Assembly (NCBI GenBank): GCA_030536855.1
Contig: JAUNPK010000007.1
Span: forward strand, 1-64,000
DNA length: 64,000 nucleotides
DNA from: Eubacteriales bacterium
GTDB taxonomy: Bacteria; Bacillota; Clostridia; Lachnospirales; Lachnospiraceae
Reading direction: 5' to 3'
Below the pieces are notes generated by a model, which made no database searches, had not been told where the DNA came from, and worked only from the letters and a program-made list of their open reading frames with translations. Shown here one piece after another: positions 35,970 to 43,608 of the stretch (positions within the stretch are counted from its first letter, which is position 1; every line of letters begins with the position of its first letter). The position numbers and the translations under genes were made by a program.

Positions 35970-36995
35970 ATGGATAGTGAAGAGTTAAAGTCTGTAATTG
36001 AGAAAAATAAAGAAGAACTGTTTAGTGAAATTTCCCGGGAAATCGATAATCCTTCCATTACGGATATTGAGTGGGATGGTTATAATTTATGGATAACGGA
36101 ACTTGGAAAAGGTAATTATATTTCTGAAAAGGAACTTTCTGATAAATATGTGGATAATGTATCTATTAAACTGGCTAATATAATGGGAGTTCAGTTTAAC
36201 CGGATGAAACCTATTCTTGAAGCTAACACGGAGACTTTGCGTATATCAATCTGGCATGAATCAAGATGTGGAAAAAAGAGCATGGCAATAAGGAAAATCC
36301 CAGGTAATTTAAGATTTGACCACAAAAGTCTTGTGGATAGTAAGTATGCTCCTGAAAGAATAATAAATTTGATTGAGAACTCTATATCAGCTCACTTGTC
36401 CACAGTAGTGGGAGGACAGCCCCATGCCGGAAAAACAGAGCTTGTAAAGTATCTTGCAACTTTTATTCCAAGAGATGAGAAAGTTGGTGTCTATGAGGAT
36501 AATCAGGAGATACATTACAGAAGGATTAATCCTAACAGAAAGTGCGTTGAGTTTTATGTGGATAACAGAGTTACATATCAGGATGTTATCAGAGCAGGAC
36601 TTAGACATAATATTGACTGGATATTGTTGTCTGAATCAAGAGGGCCTGAAGTAGCACAGCTTCTTAACAGCTTGTCTACCGGAGCTTATTGTATGACCAC
36701 CATGCATCTGGATGATGTGAGAGATGTGCCGGACAGAATGTATAACATGCTGGGTGACAGTAATATAAGCGATAGGTTTATTAACAGCATTTATAAGTAT
36801 ATAGACCTAATTATACTGGTTGAGTGTGATAAACATGAGAATAGAAGAATCAAACAGGTGGGATTTTTATCAAGAGAGAACAATAAAAATAAGTGTACTG
36901 TGGTATACGAAGATGGCATTTTTACAAAAGAAGTAATCCCGGAGTCAATACAGGAGAAATTCAGAAAAAGAGGAATTGGAGACATTTATGAATAA
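35970..36995 (+). CDS. CpaF/TadA (VirB11)-type secretion ATPase
   Basis: A 341-aa hexameric-type ATPase of the VirB11/CpaF family, expected to power pilus assembly or secretion at the inner face of the membrane. Walker A GGQPHAGKTE is near 148-157, the Walker B-like WILLSESRGPE near 215-225 and the His box TTMHLDD near 240-250. It is shorter than typical CpaF (around 450 aa): the N-terminal region is about 120 residues. ATG 35970 is preferred over GTG 35964 because of the aggaagg RBS. Its end overlaps the next gene by 8 bp, a sign of translational coupling. Confidence 0.88.
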   Translation: MDSEELKSVIEKNKEELFSEISREIDNPSITDIEWDGYNLWITELGKGNYISEKELSDKYVDNVSIKLANIMGVQFNRMKPILEANTETLRISIWHESRCGKKSMAIRKIPGNLRFDHKSLVDSKYAPERIINLIENSISAHLSTVVGGQPHAGKTELVKYLATFIPRDEKVGVYEDNQEIHYRRINPNRKCVEFYVDNRVTYQDVIRAGLRHNIDWILLSESRGPEVAQLLNSLSTGAYCMTTMHLDDVRDVPDRMYNMLGDSNISDRFINSIYKYIDLIILVECDKHENRRIKQVGFLSRENNKNKCTVVYEDGIFTKEVIPESIQEKFRKRGIGDIYE

Positions 36996-38457
36996 AATAG
37001 TTAAATATTTTTCCGGGAAAGAATTAAAAAATGTGGCATCAGGTTATGGGTACCAATTCTCCAATAAAAGGTATTATTTATCTTTTATTATGATGATGGT
37101 TCTTTCTGTGGGAATTGGATTTTTATACGGAATGAAGATTCAATATATTGCATCATTTTTTCTGGTTGGAGCAGCGTGTGTTCCAGCACTGATGAATCAT
37201 AATTATAGAGCTAATTATCAGAGAAGGAGGTTTAGGGATGTTGATATATATCTTCATCAGATGGGATATTCATTTATGAGAAACCCTAAGATTAATGCAT
37301 CATTGGAGGATGTTTCTGATATAACCGATGGAGATATAAAAAAAACAGTGGATAAGGCAATAGATGAGCTTAGATATGGGTATAGTAACAATGCTTATGA
37401 AGCAGCTCTTAGCATTATCAGCGAAAGATACGGATGTGCCAGGATGACTACTCTTCATAAATTTTTAATTGATGTTGAGACGAGAGGAGGAAAGTATAAG
37501 AGTTCTCTTAGAGTTATAATGGATGATTTTGATATGTGGGTTGGGAGCATATACAGGTTTGATAAAGAAATATCCAGAATAAAAAAAGACACCACGTTTG
37601 GGATTGTTATCAGTATGGTTCTGGCAGGAATAACAGTAATAATGAGCAATGTGCTTGCCGGATTTTCGGGAAATGGAATTAATATAAAGAATGATATGGT
37701 TTATCAGATAGGTACATTTCTCTTTGTAAGTGCATGCTTCATATTTTACACGTTCATGCAGATATCCTATGACAGAGATTATTTGCATAATGATAGAAGT
37801 TATGAACAGATGGAAAAAGATTATAAATTGGTATTTCAATCTGATGTAAAGAAAAGTTATTTTTTAATGATACCACCGCAAATTATTCTGATTGTTGTAA
37901 CTGCAATACTGTTTTATTTTAAGGTATATCTTATAGCTATATATATGCTTATAGTAATTTTTGTATTGTCTCTATATCCATATATTTATAGAAAGTCTTT
38001 AAAGAAGAAACTTGCAGATGATATTCATATCTGTTTCTCTGAATGGCTTAGAAAGGTTGCTTTAAATCTTGAAAATAAGCCACTTCTCGCTGCTATTGAG
38101 GACACGTATTCTGACTGTCCTTCTATAATGAAGAATTCCCTTGGTGAATTTATTAAGAATATGGAAGCAGACCCTTCGGATATTAAACCTTATTATGAAT
38201 TTTTAAGTGAATTTAAACAGATGGATATATCGGCAACAGTCAGGACACTGTACTCGATATCTGAATTGGATGAAAATAGCAGGGATGAGACTATCAATTC
38301 ACTCATAGCAAGGAATAATGAGCTAATCAATGCCCAGGATAAAGTGGAATTTATCAATAAAACCAGTGCCTTAAGGTTTATGGAATATATTCCTGTGTTG
38401 TTTGCTTCTATAAAAATGGGAGTGGATATGATGCTGATAGTTTCCCTTTATTTGTAG
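36988..38457 (+). CDS. Fused TadB/TadC-like membrane protein
   Basis: A 489-aa polytopic protein. Two spans near the N-terminus (about 30-75) precede a cytoplasmic stretch (80-200), four spans (about 205-345), a second cytoplasmic stretch (350-460) and a final C-terminal span (about 466-489). That is the layout of two T2SSF (GspF/TadB/TadC) units joined head to tail, with the last span of the second unit missing or very short. Sequence conservation to T2SSF is weak, so the call rests on topology and on the coupled CpaF-type ATPase. ATG 36988 has ggag 6 nt upstream. Confidence 0.72.
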   Translation: MNKIVKYFSGKELKNVASGYGYQFSNKRYYLSFIMMMVLSVGIGFLYGMKIQYIASFFLVGAACVPALMNHNYRANYQRRRFRDVDIYLHQMGYSFMRNPKINASLEDVSDITDGDIKKTVDKAIDELRYGYSNNAYEAALSIISERYGCARMTTLHKFLIDVETRGGKYKSSLRVIMDDFDMWVGSIYRFDKEISRIKKDTTFGIVISMVLAGITVIMSNVLAGFSGNGINIKNDMVYQIGTFLFVSACFIFYTFMQISYDRDYLHNDRSYEQMEKDYKLVFQSDVKKSYFLMIPPQIILIVVTAILFYFKVYLIAIYMLIVIFVLSLYPYIYRKSLKKKLADDIHICFSEWLRKVALNLENKPLLAAIEDTYSDCPSIMKNSLGEFIKNMEADPSDIKPYYEFLSEFKQMDISATVRTLYSISELDENSRDETINSLIARNNELINAQDKVEFINKTSALRFMEYIPVLFASIKMGVDMMLIVSLYL

Positions 38458-38489
38458 GTATATCTTATGGTCAGGGAAGGAAGAATTTT

Positions 38490-38594
38490 ATGGATATTAT
38501 GATTGAATATATGTGTGATATAGGTGTTGCGATAGCATTTATGATGCCTGTTATCTCAATGTTTGTAGTTATTGTTGAATCGGTCACCATTTAG
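38490..38594 (+). CDS. 34-aa single-span peptide, Tad-like locus
   Basis: A 34-codon frame starting ATG 38490, almost wholly hydrophobic (VAIAFMMPVISMFVVIV), with MDIMIEY at the front. An aaggaag RBS lies about 7 nt upstream, and the stop is 7 nt before the next small gene, so translation seems real. The opening resembles the neighbouring 46- and 66-aa peptides only in M and IE. It might supply the span missing from the end of the TadB/TadC-like protein. Confidence 0.6.
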   Translation: MDIMIEYMCDIGVAIAFMMPVISMFVVIVESVTI

Positions 38595-38601
38595 GAGTTT
38601 T

Positions 38602-38742
38602 ATGCAATATATTATAGAAAAGTACGGGGAAGTATTAATTTCCTGTTTATGTATTATGGTGGGAATAGGAATGCTTGGAGCATGTATATTGTTCTGTAAT
38701 GATGTTACATCCCAGCAGTTCAATTCGTTATTCTTTAAATAG
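38602..38742 (+). CDS. 46-aa single-span peptide, Tad-like locus
   Basis: A 46-codon frame: MQYIIEKYGEV, one span rich in Cys and Gly (LISCLCIMVGIGMLGACILF), then a short polar tail NDVTSQQF. RBS taggag overlaps the stop of the previous peptide. The start is alike to that of the first gene of the operon (MHDIIEHYGKV), suggesting paralogues. It has pilin-like size but no canonical Glu at +5. Confidence 0.68.
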   Translation: MQYIIEKYGEVLISCLCIMVGIGMLGACILFCNDVTSQQFNSLFFK

Positions 38743-38771
38743 GAATATTGTAGATTTTACATAATAAGATC

Positions 38772-38838
38772 AAGGCGTCAAAAGCCCTTTATAAAAAATT
38801 TGCCAGAGCATAATAATAAAATGGGCTTTTGACACCTT
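38772..38838 (+). other. Large intercistronic hairpin in the Tad-like operon
   Basis: aaggcgtcaaaagccc (38772-38787) pairs with gggcttttgacacctt (38823-38838) with one internal mismatch and a 35-nt AU-rich loop. No T-run follows, so it need not end transcription. It separates the machinery genes from the pseudopilin-like genes and may set their relative mRNA levels. Confidence 0.7.
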
Positions 38839-38869
38839 AATCATAATAATTAAGAAAGGGCAGAACAAT

Positions 38870-39238
38870 ATGAAGTCAATTATGGAAGCTTCCATATATC
38901 TTATAGTTATGACATTTATATGTCTTATATCTATAGATTATATAACGGTAAATAAAAGCATATCCAAAGCAAATGAAACACAGCAATATATAAAAAACAC
39001 AGTGGAATTGTACGGAAAAAGCTCTTCATCACACAATATAAGCAGTGAAGCTGTTGAAAGAGTACAGGAAATTGCAATGGAAAAGAATGCAGAGTGTGAC
39101 TTTGAATATTTTGATTCAACAGACAGTTATGATTATTACAAAATGAGTATGGCATTTCCCGTAAAGTCAGGATTTTTTAAGATTGACGGAAAGCATACAT
39201 ATAAAGGACTTGTTAAGGTGGAGAGAGAAGGGGTCTAA
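38870..39238 (+). CDS. Pseudopilin-like membrane protein
   Basis: A 122-aa protein with a single N-terminal hydrophobic stretch (IMEASIYLIVMTFICLISI, about 4-22) and a polar remainder. This is the shape of TadE/TadF-type pseudopilins or DUF4320-like proteins of Gram-positive pilus loci. A Glu at position 6 precedes the hydrophobic core. No clear processing glycine. RBS gaaaggg. Followed after 3 nt by another protein of similar shape. Confidence 0.7.
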   Translation: MKSIMEASIYLIVMTFICLISIDYITVNKSISKANETQQYIKNTVELYGKSSSSHNISSEAVERVQEIAMEKNAECDFEYFDSTDSYDYYKMSMAFPVKSGFFKIDGKHTYKGLVKVEREGV

Positions 39239-39241
39239 ACA

Positions 39242-39634
39242 GTGAGAATTGTTATAAATTGCAGTAGTCTTATGGTGGTTATCTCAATGATTGTTATGAT
39301 TCACAACGCAATTATTGATAAGAATTTCAGAGATATGGAAGTAAATAATTCTCTTGGAAGTTCTTATGACTATGCGTTGGATAAGATGACAGATATGTAT
39401 GGGACAATGAGATATGATGAAACCAGAGAGCAGGAGTATATAGAGGAGTTAATGCTGGTTTTTTGCAATGCATTTAAGGAAGCAGTAAATTCCGATGGAA
39501 CCTTTACTATATCGCTTTTAAATGCAGATATTAAAGAGGGAGTGTTTGATATTGTGGTACAGGAGAATTATCAGTACAGATACAGGAAAAAAGAAGGAAA
39601 AACAGTATGTGAAAAGGCGGTGAGGATGAGGTGA
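39242..39634 (+). CDS. Second pseudopilin-like membrane protein
   Basis: A 130-aa protein with one N-terminal span (SLMVVISMIVMIHNAII, about 9-25) and a polar domain ending in a basic tail. GTG start directly after the previous stop, with gaagggg as RBS. The organisation mirrors paired TadE/TadF genes. No recognised domain; function is inferred from position only. Confidence 0.65.
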   Translation: MRIVINCSSLMVVISMIVMIHNAIIDKNFRDMEVNNSLGSSYDYALDKMTDMYGTMRYDETREQEYIEELMLVFCNAFKEAVNSDGTFTISLLNADIKEGVFDIVVQENYQYRYRKKEGKTVCEKAVRMR

Positions 39635-39661
39635 TAAAAAGAGGGATAAGAAGGAGGAAAA

Positions 39662-40312
39662 ATGAAGAAAATAATTAAACTTAAGGTTGTAAATACTATT
39701 CTTATTTTACTTGTTATGATTAATTTCACAGCCTGCACAGGAATGAAACAGGATAAAAACATTGTGGCAGGTAAAGAAAATAAAGAGATTAAAATAGAAG
39801 GTAACAGTCTATTGTCAGAGGAATTGTTACAGGAAACAATGGAGGAATCATTAGAAGAATCATCTGAGAAGTCACATGCGGAATCACTTGTGGAATCATC
39901 TGAGGAGGTACCTGTGGAATTGCTTGTGGAGACACCCGTGGAATTAATAAATTACAGCAGTAGTGTGGAAAAAGTTCCGGTTAATACCGTGGTAGAGCAA
40001 TTGGTAATTCAAGGATATGACAGTTATTACACATTGATGAAGGATTACGGAGAGGGTAAATTGAGCGAAAGTTATGTTAAAGATGCTATTTACTCTTCTG
40101 AAGTTTCAGTCAGGTATCAATATAGTGATGGGACTTCTGAAATTAAGCACCCTAGGATTATTGAAATTTCTTTTGGTTGCCTGAAGGCAGGGGAGTATGA
40201 TTTGTTTACTATTAACAGCATGAAGAAAAGTGGTGGGATTGAATCTGTATTTATAGAGGAAAAAGGAAGTCTCGAAAAAGATCACCATTACGCCATTGCT
40301 AAATTTAAATAA
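39662..40312 (+). CDS. Lipoprotein with acidic Glu/Ser repeat stalk
   Basis: A 216-aa predicted lipoprotein (signal ending NFTAC, Cys near 25). Residues 55-95 are Glu/Ser/Val repeats with EESLEESSE and VELLVETPVEL, likely an extended stalk. Residues 105-216 form a folded domain (VVEQLVIQGYDSYYTLMKDY) that I do not recognise. Inside the Tad-like operon it may anchor or guide the pilus at the outer face of the membrane. RBS aaggaggaa. Confidence 0.68.
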   Translation: MKKIIKLKVVNTILILLVMINFTACTGMKQDKNIVAGKENKEIKIEGNSLLSEELLQETMEESLEESSEKSHAESLVESSEEVPVELLVETPVELINYSSSVEKVPVNTVVEQLVIQGYDSYYTLMKDYGEGKLSESYVKDAIYSSEVSVRYQYSDGTSEIKHPRIIEISFGCLKAGEYDLFTINSMKKSGGIESVFIEEKGSLEKDHHYAIAKFK

Positions 40313-40330
40313 AAAGACGGAGGTGTATTT

Positions 40331-41605
40331 TTGATAATTCTAAAACTGAAAAAGTACAAGTTTAGGATGTCTCTGATGATTTTTATTGTAGGATTTTTTC
40401 TGCTTTGTACGTCTACCGTCGAGGCTAAAACAGGGTATAGGACATGTTACCATGTTTCAAGAGATATTACAGCTGAGATTATTGGAGGGGCAGAATGGAC
40501 GTGGGGGATGGCTGGAGAACTGTCAGCACTCATTTACATAGAAGAAGATACATATACCATAAATGGTGATAATCTTGTGGCGTCAGGTGATCTTGGAATT
40601 AATGGAGTGTGGACGTGGTATGGTAGTGAACCGGGAGAATGCAGATGTGAATGGAATGATGATGCCAATGATACTGATGAGGACGAAAGGTGCCATGCGG
40701 ACGTACTCAAACAGATACATTATTTTGGAGATTATTGTAACGAAATCAATAAATATGTAATAGATTCCTTTGCTGAGGTGGTATTATGTGAGAGACATTC
40801 TGTGAAGCACTACAGTGATATAAGCGGATGGTATTATATTATCTATGAAGCTCCTAATTTTCCTGATGATTATAATCATGCAGGAGCTATGTTTGGGGCT
40901 CAAGCTGAACACTATATACCACTGAATTATATGGTTTATTTTGATCCAAAAGGAGGAACAGTATCTAAAAATTCTGTTACCACAACCTTTGATTCTAATA
41001 TAAATTCCAATTTTAATAACATACCCTGCAAAAAGGGATATATCTTCCAAGGATGGTATGATTCAGGAGGGGTAAAAGTGTATGATGTTTCAGGACAATG
41101 TACCAATTCCATTTATTTTACAAATAATATATGGAAATATCCCAGTGATTTGGTTTTGTACGCTTTGTGGAAGCCTATACAATATAATCTGGTTTATGAT
41201 GTCAACAATAGTACAGATACACACCCTGACGTAACGATAAAGTATGATGAAAATGTAAGGCTTGATTGGATACCTGTGAGGTATGGCTTTACATTTAAAG
41301 AGTGGAATACTAAAAAAGATGGAACTGGAACGGGGTATACTTCGGGAGATACTGTTAAGAATCTTACCGACATTAATAATGGCTATGTAAAGTTATATGC
41401 ACAGTGGAAGAAAAGAGAATTCCAAATTACAAAAGTATCGTCAACTATGTATAAATCCACAATGATAAAGAGATGTTCCGGTGATGATCAATGGTATAAA
41501 GAATCAGGGTTCAGAAGAATAGATGATTTGGTTGATGTTTCACGGGAGGAATGTGTTCAGGTATGGATTATAGACTGCAATGGTAATATATATTCAAATA
41601 AGTGA
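40331..41605 (+). CDS. Secreted protein with InlB B-type repeats
   Basis: A 424-aa protein with a Sec signal (hydrophobic MSLMIFIVGFFLLCTS, cleavage after VEA). A Cys-rich acidic region (about 95-125: ECRCEWNDDAND) follows, then two InlB B-repeat/Flg_new modules: MVYFDPKGGTVSKNSVTT to LVLYALWKP (about 200-280) and YNLVYDVNNS to KLYAQWKK (about 285-360). Such repeats are found in surface adhesins. No LPxTG anchor is visible, so it may associate with the pilus-like structure. TTG start at 40331 is chosen because ggagg at 40319 lies 7 nt upstream. Confidence 0.75.
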   Translation: MIILKLKKYKFRMSLMIFIVGFFLLCTSTVEAKTGYRTCYHVSRDITAEIIGGAEWTWGMAGELSALIYIEEDTYTINGDNLVASGDLGINGVWTWYGSEPGECRCEWNDDANDTDEDERCHADVLKQIHYFGDYCNEINKYVIDSFAEVVLCERHSVKHYSDISGWYYIIYEAPNFPDDYNHAGAMFGAQAEHYIPLNYMVYFDPKGGTVSKNSVTTTFDSNINSNFNNIPCKKGYIFQGWYDSGGVKVYDVSGQCTNSIYFTNNIWKYPSDLVLYALWKPIQYNLVYDVNNSTDTHPDVTIKYDENVRLDWIPVRYGFTFKEWNTKKDGTGTGYTSGDTVKNLTDINNGYVKLYAQWKKREFQITKVSSTMYKSTMIKRCSGDDQWYKESGFRRIDDLVDVSREECVQVWIIDCNGNIYSNK

Positions 41606-41707
41606 TATGATGTTGTTCTAAAAATCTATAAATCTGATTTGTAAATATGACAGATAAAGCGAATTAACAAAACATGGTATATAAGATAATCACCAAAATG
41701 TGGATAT

Positions 41708-41736
41708 TTGACAATAATAAACAAAAGCTTTATCAT
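41708..41736 (+). promoter_or_regulatory. Promoter of the PAP2-permease pair
   Basis: TTGACA at 41708-41713, exactly 17 nt, TATCAT at 41731-41736; the same hexamers and spacing as the infC promoter. Transcript start near 41743. Confidence 0.8.
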
Positions 41737-41797
41737 AGAAAGGTACGACTTTTGTAAAAAAGTATAACTATAAACATGTTTATAAACGGAGGAAAAT

Positions 41798-42418
41798 ATG
41801 GAAGTTCAGATTCTTCGATGGTTTGAATCGTTACATAATCCGATTACCGATCCCATTATGTATGCTATTACATCGCTGGGAAATGCAGGTATATTTTGGA
41901 TTTTACTGACAATTTTAATGCTTACCGTTATGCCAAAAAAGTATAGAAAAGTGGGATTTACCATGGCTATAGCGCTTATTCTGTCGCTTATCTTCTGTAA
42001 CGGAATTATGAAAAATCTTTGGCAGAGACCAAGGGCATTCTGGGTAGAAGGACAGCCTTTTGTAGTTGGGGACCAGTTTGAAAATCTGTACGGGATATTT
42101 TACGGAGTACATGATTATTCTTTCCCGTCGGGACATGCATCAGCTTCTTTTGCAGCAGCTCTTGCAATATTGATGTGGAGAAAAAAAGAGGGAATTGCAG
42201 CTACAATCCTGGCAGCGTTAATTGCTTTTTCAAGGTTGTATCTTACAGTGCATTATCCAAGTGATGTGCTTGTAGGTCTTGTATCAGGTTCCTTATATGG
42301 AGTTATTGCCTACTTCATAGTTAAGTGGATAATTAAGAAGTTTCCGAGAGCCAATGCTGTTTTTGAACAGGAGAAGCCGTGGAAATCTTTATTTAAAAGT
42401 AAGAAGGTAGAGGAATAA
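41798..42418 (+). CDS. PAP2-family membrane phosphatase
   Basis: A 206-aa integral membrane phosphatase with about five spans. The three PAP2 signature motifs are present: KNLWQRPRAF (near 70), PSGHAS (near 109) and SRLYLTVHYPSDV (near 147), which hold the catalytic His residues. Likely substrates are undecaprenyl diphosphate (lipid carrier recycling) or phosphatidic acid. RBS ggagg. Its stop shares one base with the start of the next gene (TAATG). Confidence 0.93.
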   Translation: MEVQILRWFESLHNPITDPIMYAITSLGNAGIFWILLTILMLTVMPKKYRKVGFTMAIALILSLIFCNGIMKNLWQRPRAFWVEGQPFVVGDQFENLYGIFYGVHDYSFPSGHASASFAAALAILMWRKKEGIAATILAALIAFSRLYLTVHYPSDVLVGLVSGSLYGVIAYFIVKWIIKKFPRANAVFEQEKPWKSLFKSKKVEE

Positions 42419-43263
42419 TGGGAGAAGTAATTTTTGATACAGTCTTAGATGGAGTTAAGTTATTACCATTTTTATTTTTGACATATCTTGCAATGGAATT
42501 TCTGGAACATAAGACAAGTGATAAGACCAAAAGGGCTGTTAAACGGTCAGGGAAGGCAGGTCCTTTAATTGGCGCCGTATTAGGAGCATTTCCGCAATGT
42601 GGTTTTTCTACCGCAGCATCAAATTTATATGCTGGTCGAGTTATTACTCTGGGAACACTTATAGCAATATATCTTTCAACATCAGATGAGATGCTTCCTG
42701 TGTTTTTATCTGAGCAGGTTAGCATAGTTCTTATTCTGGAACTGATTGCGATAAAAGTTGTAATTGGTGCAGTTATGGGATTTTTAATTGATTTTGTTAT
42801 TAGAAAATCTGTTAAAAATGAAGATATGGTGAGCAAAATCGGACATATATGCGACCATGACCATTGCCATTGTGAAAAGAGTATTGTTAAATCTGCTCTG
42901 AGACATACAATAACCATATTTGCCTACATTATAATCATATCATTTGCCCTAAATACGGTGATACATCTTGTAGGAGAGGATGCGCTGGCTAACCTTATAT
43001 TAAATAAGCCGGTAATAGGTCCGATAATATGTGGAATAGTTGGACTTATACCTAATTGTGCAGCATCTGTTGTATTAACTCAGCTTTATATAGGTGGAGT
43101 TGTGAGCCTGGGTTCCATGATGGCAGGCCTTTTGGCAGGCTCAGGAGTTGGATTGATTGTATTGTTTAAAGAAAACAGAGATATTAAAGAGAATTTTAAA
43201 ATACTGGGGATACTCTATTTAATTGGTGTTGTGTGTGGTATTTTAATGGATTTTATTATATAA
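42418..43263 (+). CDS. Putative metal/metalloid permease (ArsP_2, PF11449)
   Basis: A 281-aa membrane protein with two matching halves: LIGAVLGAFPQCGFSTAASNL near 50 and IICGIVGLIPNCAASVVLTQL near 200. Each carries the P(Q/N)C motif typical of the ArsP/putative manganese-transporter family. A metal-binding loop with alternating His and Cys (CDHDHCHC) near 142 separates the halves. Probable export of a heavy metal or metalloid; the ion is unknown. Translation is coupled to the PAP2 gene. Confidence 0.85.
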   Translation: MGEVIFDTVLDGVKLLPFLFLTYLAMEFLEHKTSDKTKRAVKRSGKAGPLIGAVLGAFPQCGFSTAASNLYAGRVITLGTLIAIYLSTSDEMLPVFLSEQVSIVLILELIAIKVVIGAVMGFLIDFVIRKSVKNEDMVSKIGHICDHDHCHCEKSIVKSALRHTITIFAYIIIISFALNTVIHLVGEDALANLILNKPVIGPIICGIVGLIPNCAASVVLTQLYIGGVVSLGSMMAGLLAGSGVGLIVLFKENRDIKENFKILGILYLIGVVCGILMDFII

Positions 43264-43307
43264 GCTATATAAAATAAAACCTGTTTATAAATTATTATTT
43301 ATACAAT

Positions 43308-43402
43308 AAAGGGGCTACCCGCTAAGATATACGAAAGACTTTTGAAGTACTTACAAAGTGCTTGCAAAGTATTTAAGTTATATCTTAGAGGGGGCTCCTT
43401 TT
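43308..43402. repeat. Imperfect 95-nt inverted repeat element
   Basis: Arms at 43308-43331 and 43379-43402 share a perfect 9-10 bp core (ctaagatata/tatatcttag) extended outward by imperfectly paired G- and C-rich ends (aaaggggctaccc versus agggggctcctttt). The 47-nt loop holds three copies of an aagt-type motif. It sits in the 345-nt gap after the permease gene. It could be a large-loop terminator, a small RNA or a MITE remnant. Confidence 0.55.
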
Positions 43403-43472
43403 GTGCTTTAAACATATTTAAAATTATAATATACCTATTGCACATGAAAAATTGTAATGATATAATTAAATT

Positions 43473-43499
43473 ACTTTTATAAAATAGTTTTATAAAAGT
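43473..43499. promoter_or_regulatory. Perfect 12-bp AT palindrome upstream of the pentose genes
   Basis: acttttataaaa and ttttataaaagt flank a 3-nt tag. The site lies 110 nt before the DUF4867 start and is a plausible operator, for instance for the ROK regulator encoded in the same cluster. There is no T-run to make it a terminator. The binding protein is a guess. Confidence 0.5.
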
Positions 43500-43608
43500 G
43501 CTGAGCATGTTGCCCCAAATAGGAATTTAAGGGAATTAGGGAATAAGGCAATAATGGGGTAAATCAATAAGGTTATGTGTGGCAGAGTGCCACGGATTGG
43601 AGTGTTTA

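Noticed and set aside
42393..42917. 174-codon minus-strand frame over the PAP2/permease junction
   Set aside because: Shadow of two well-supported coupled genes on the plus strand.
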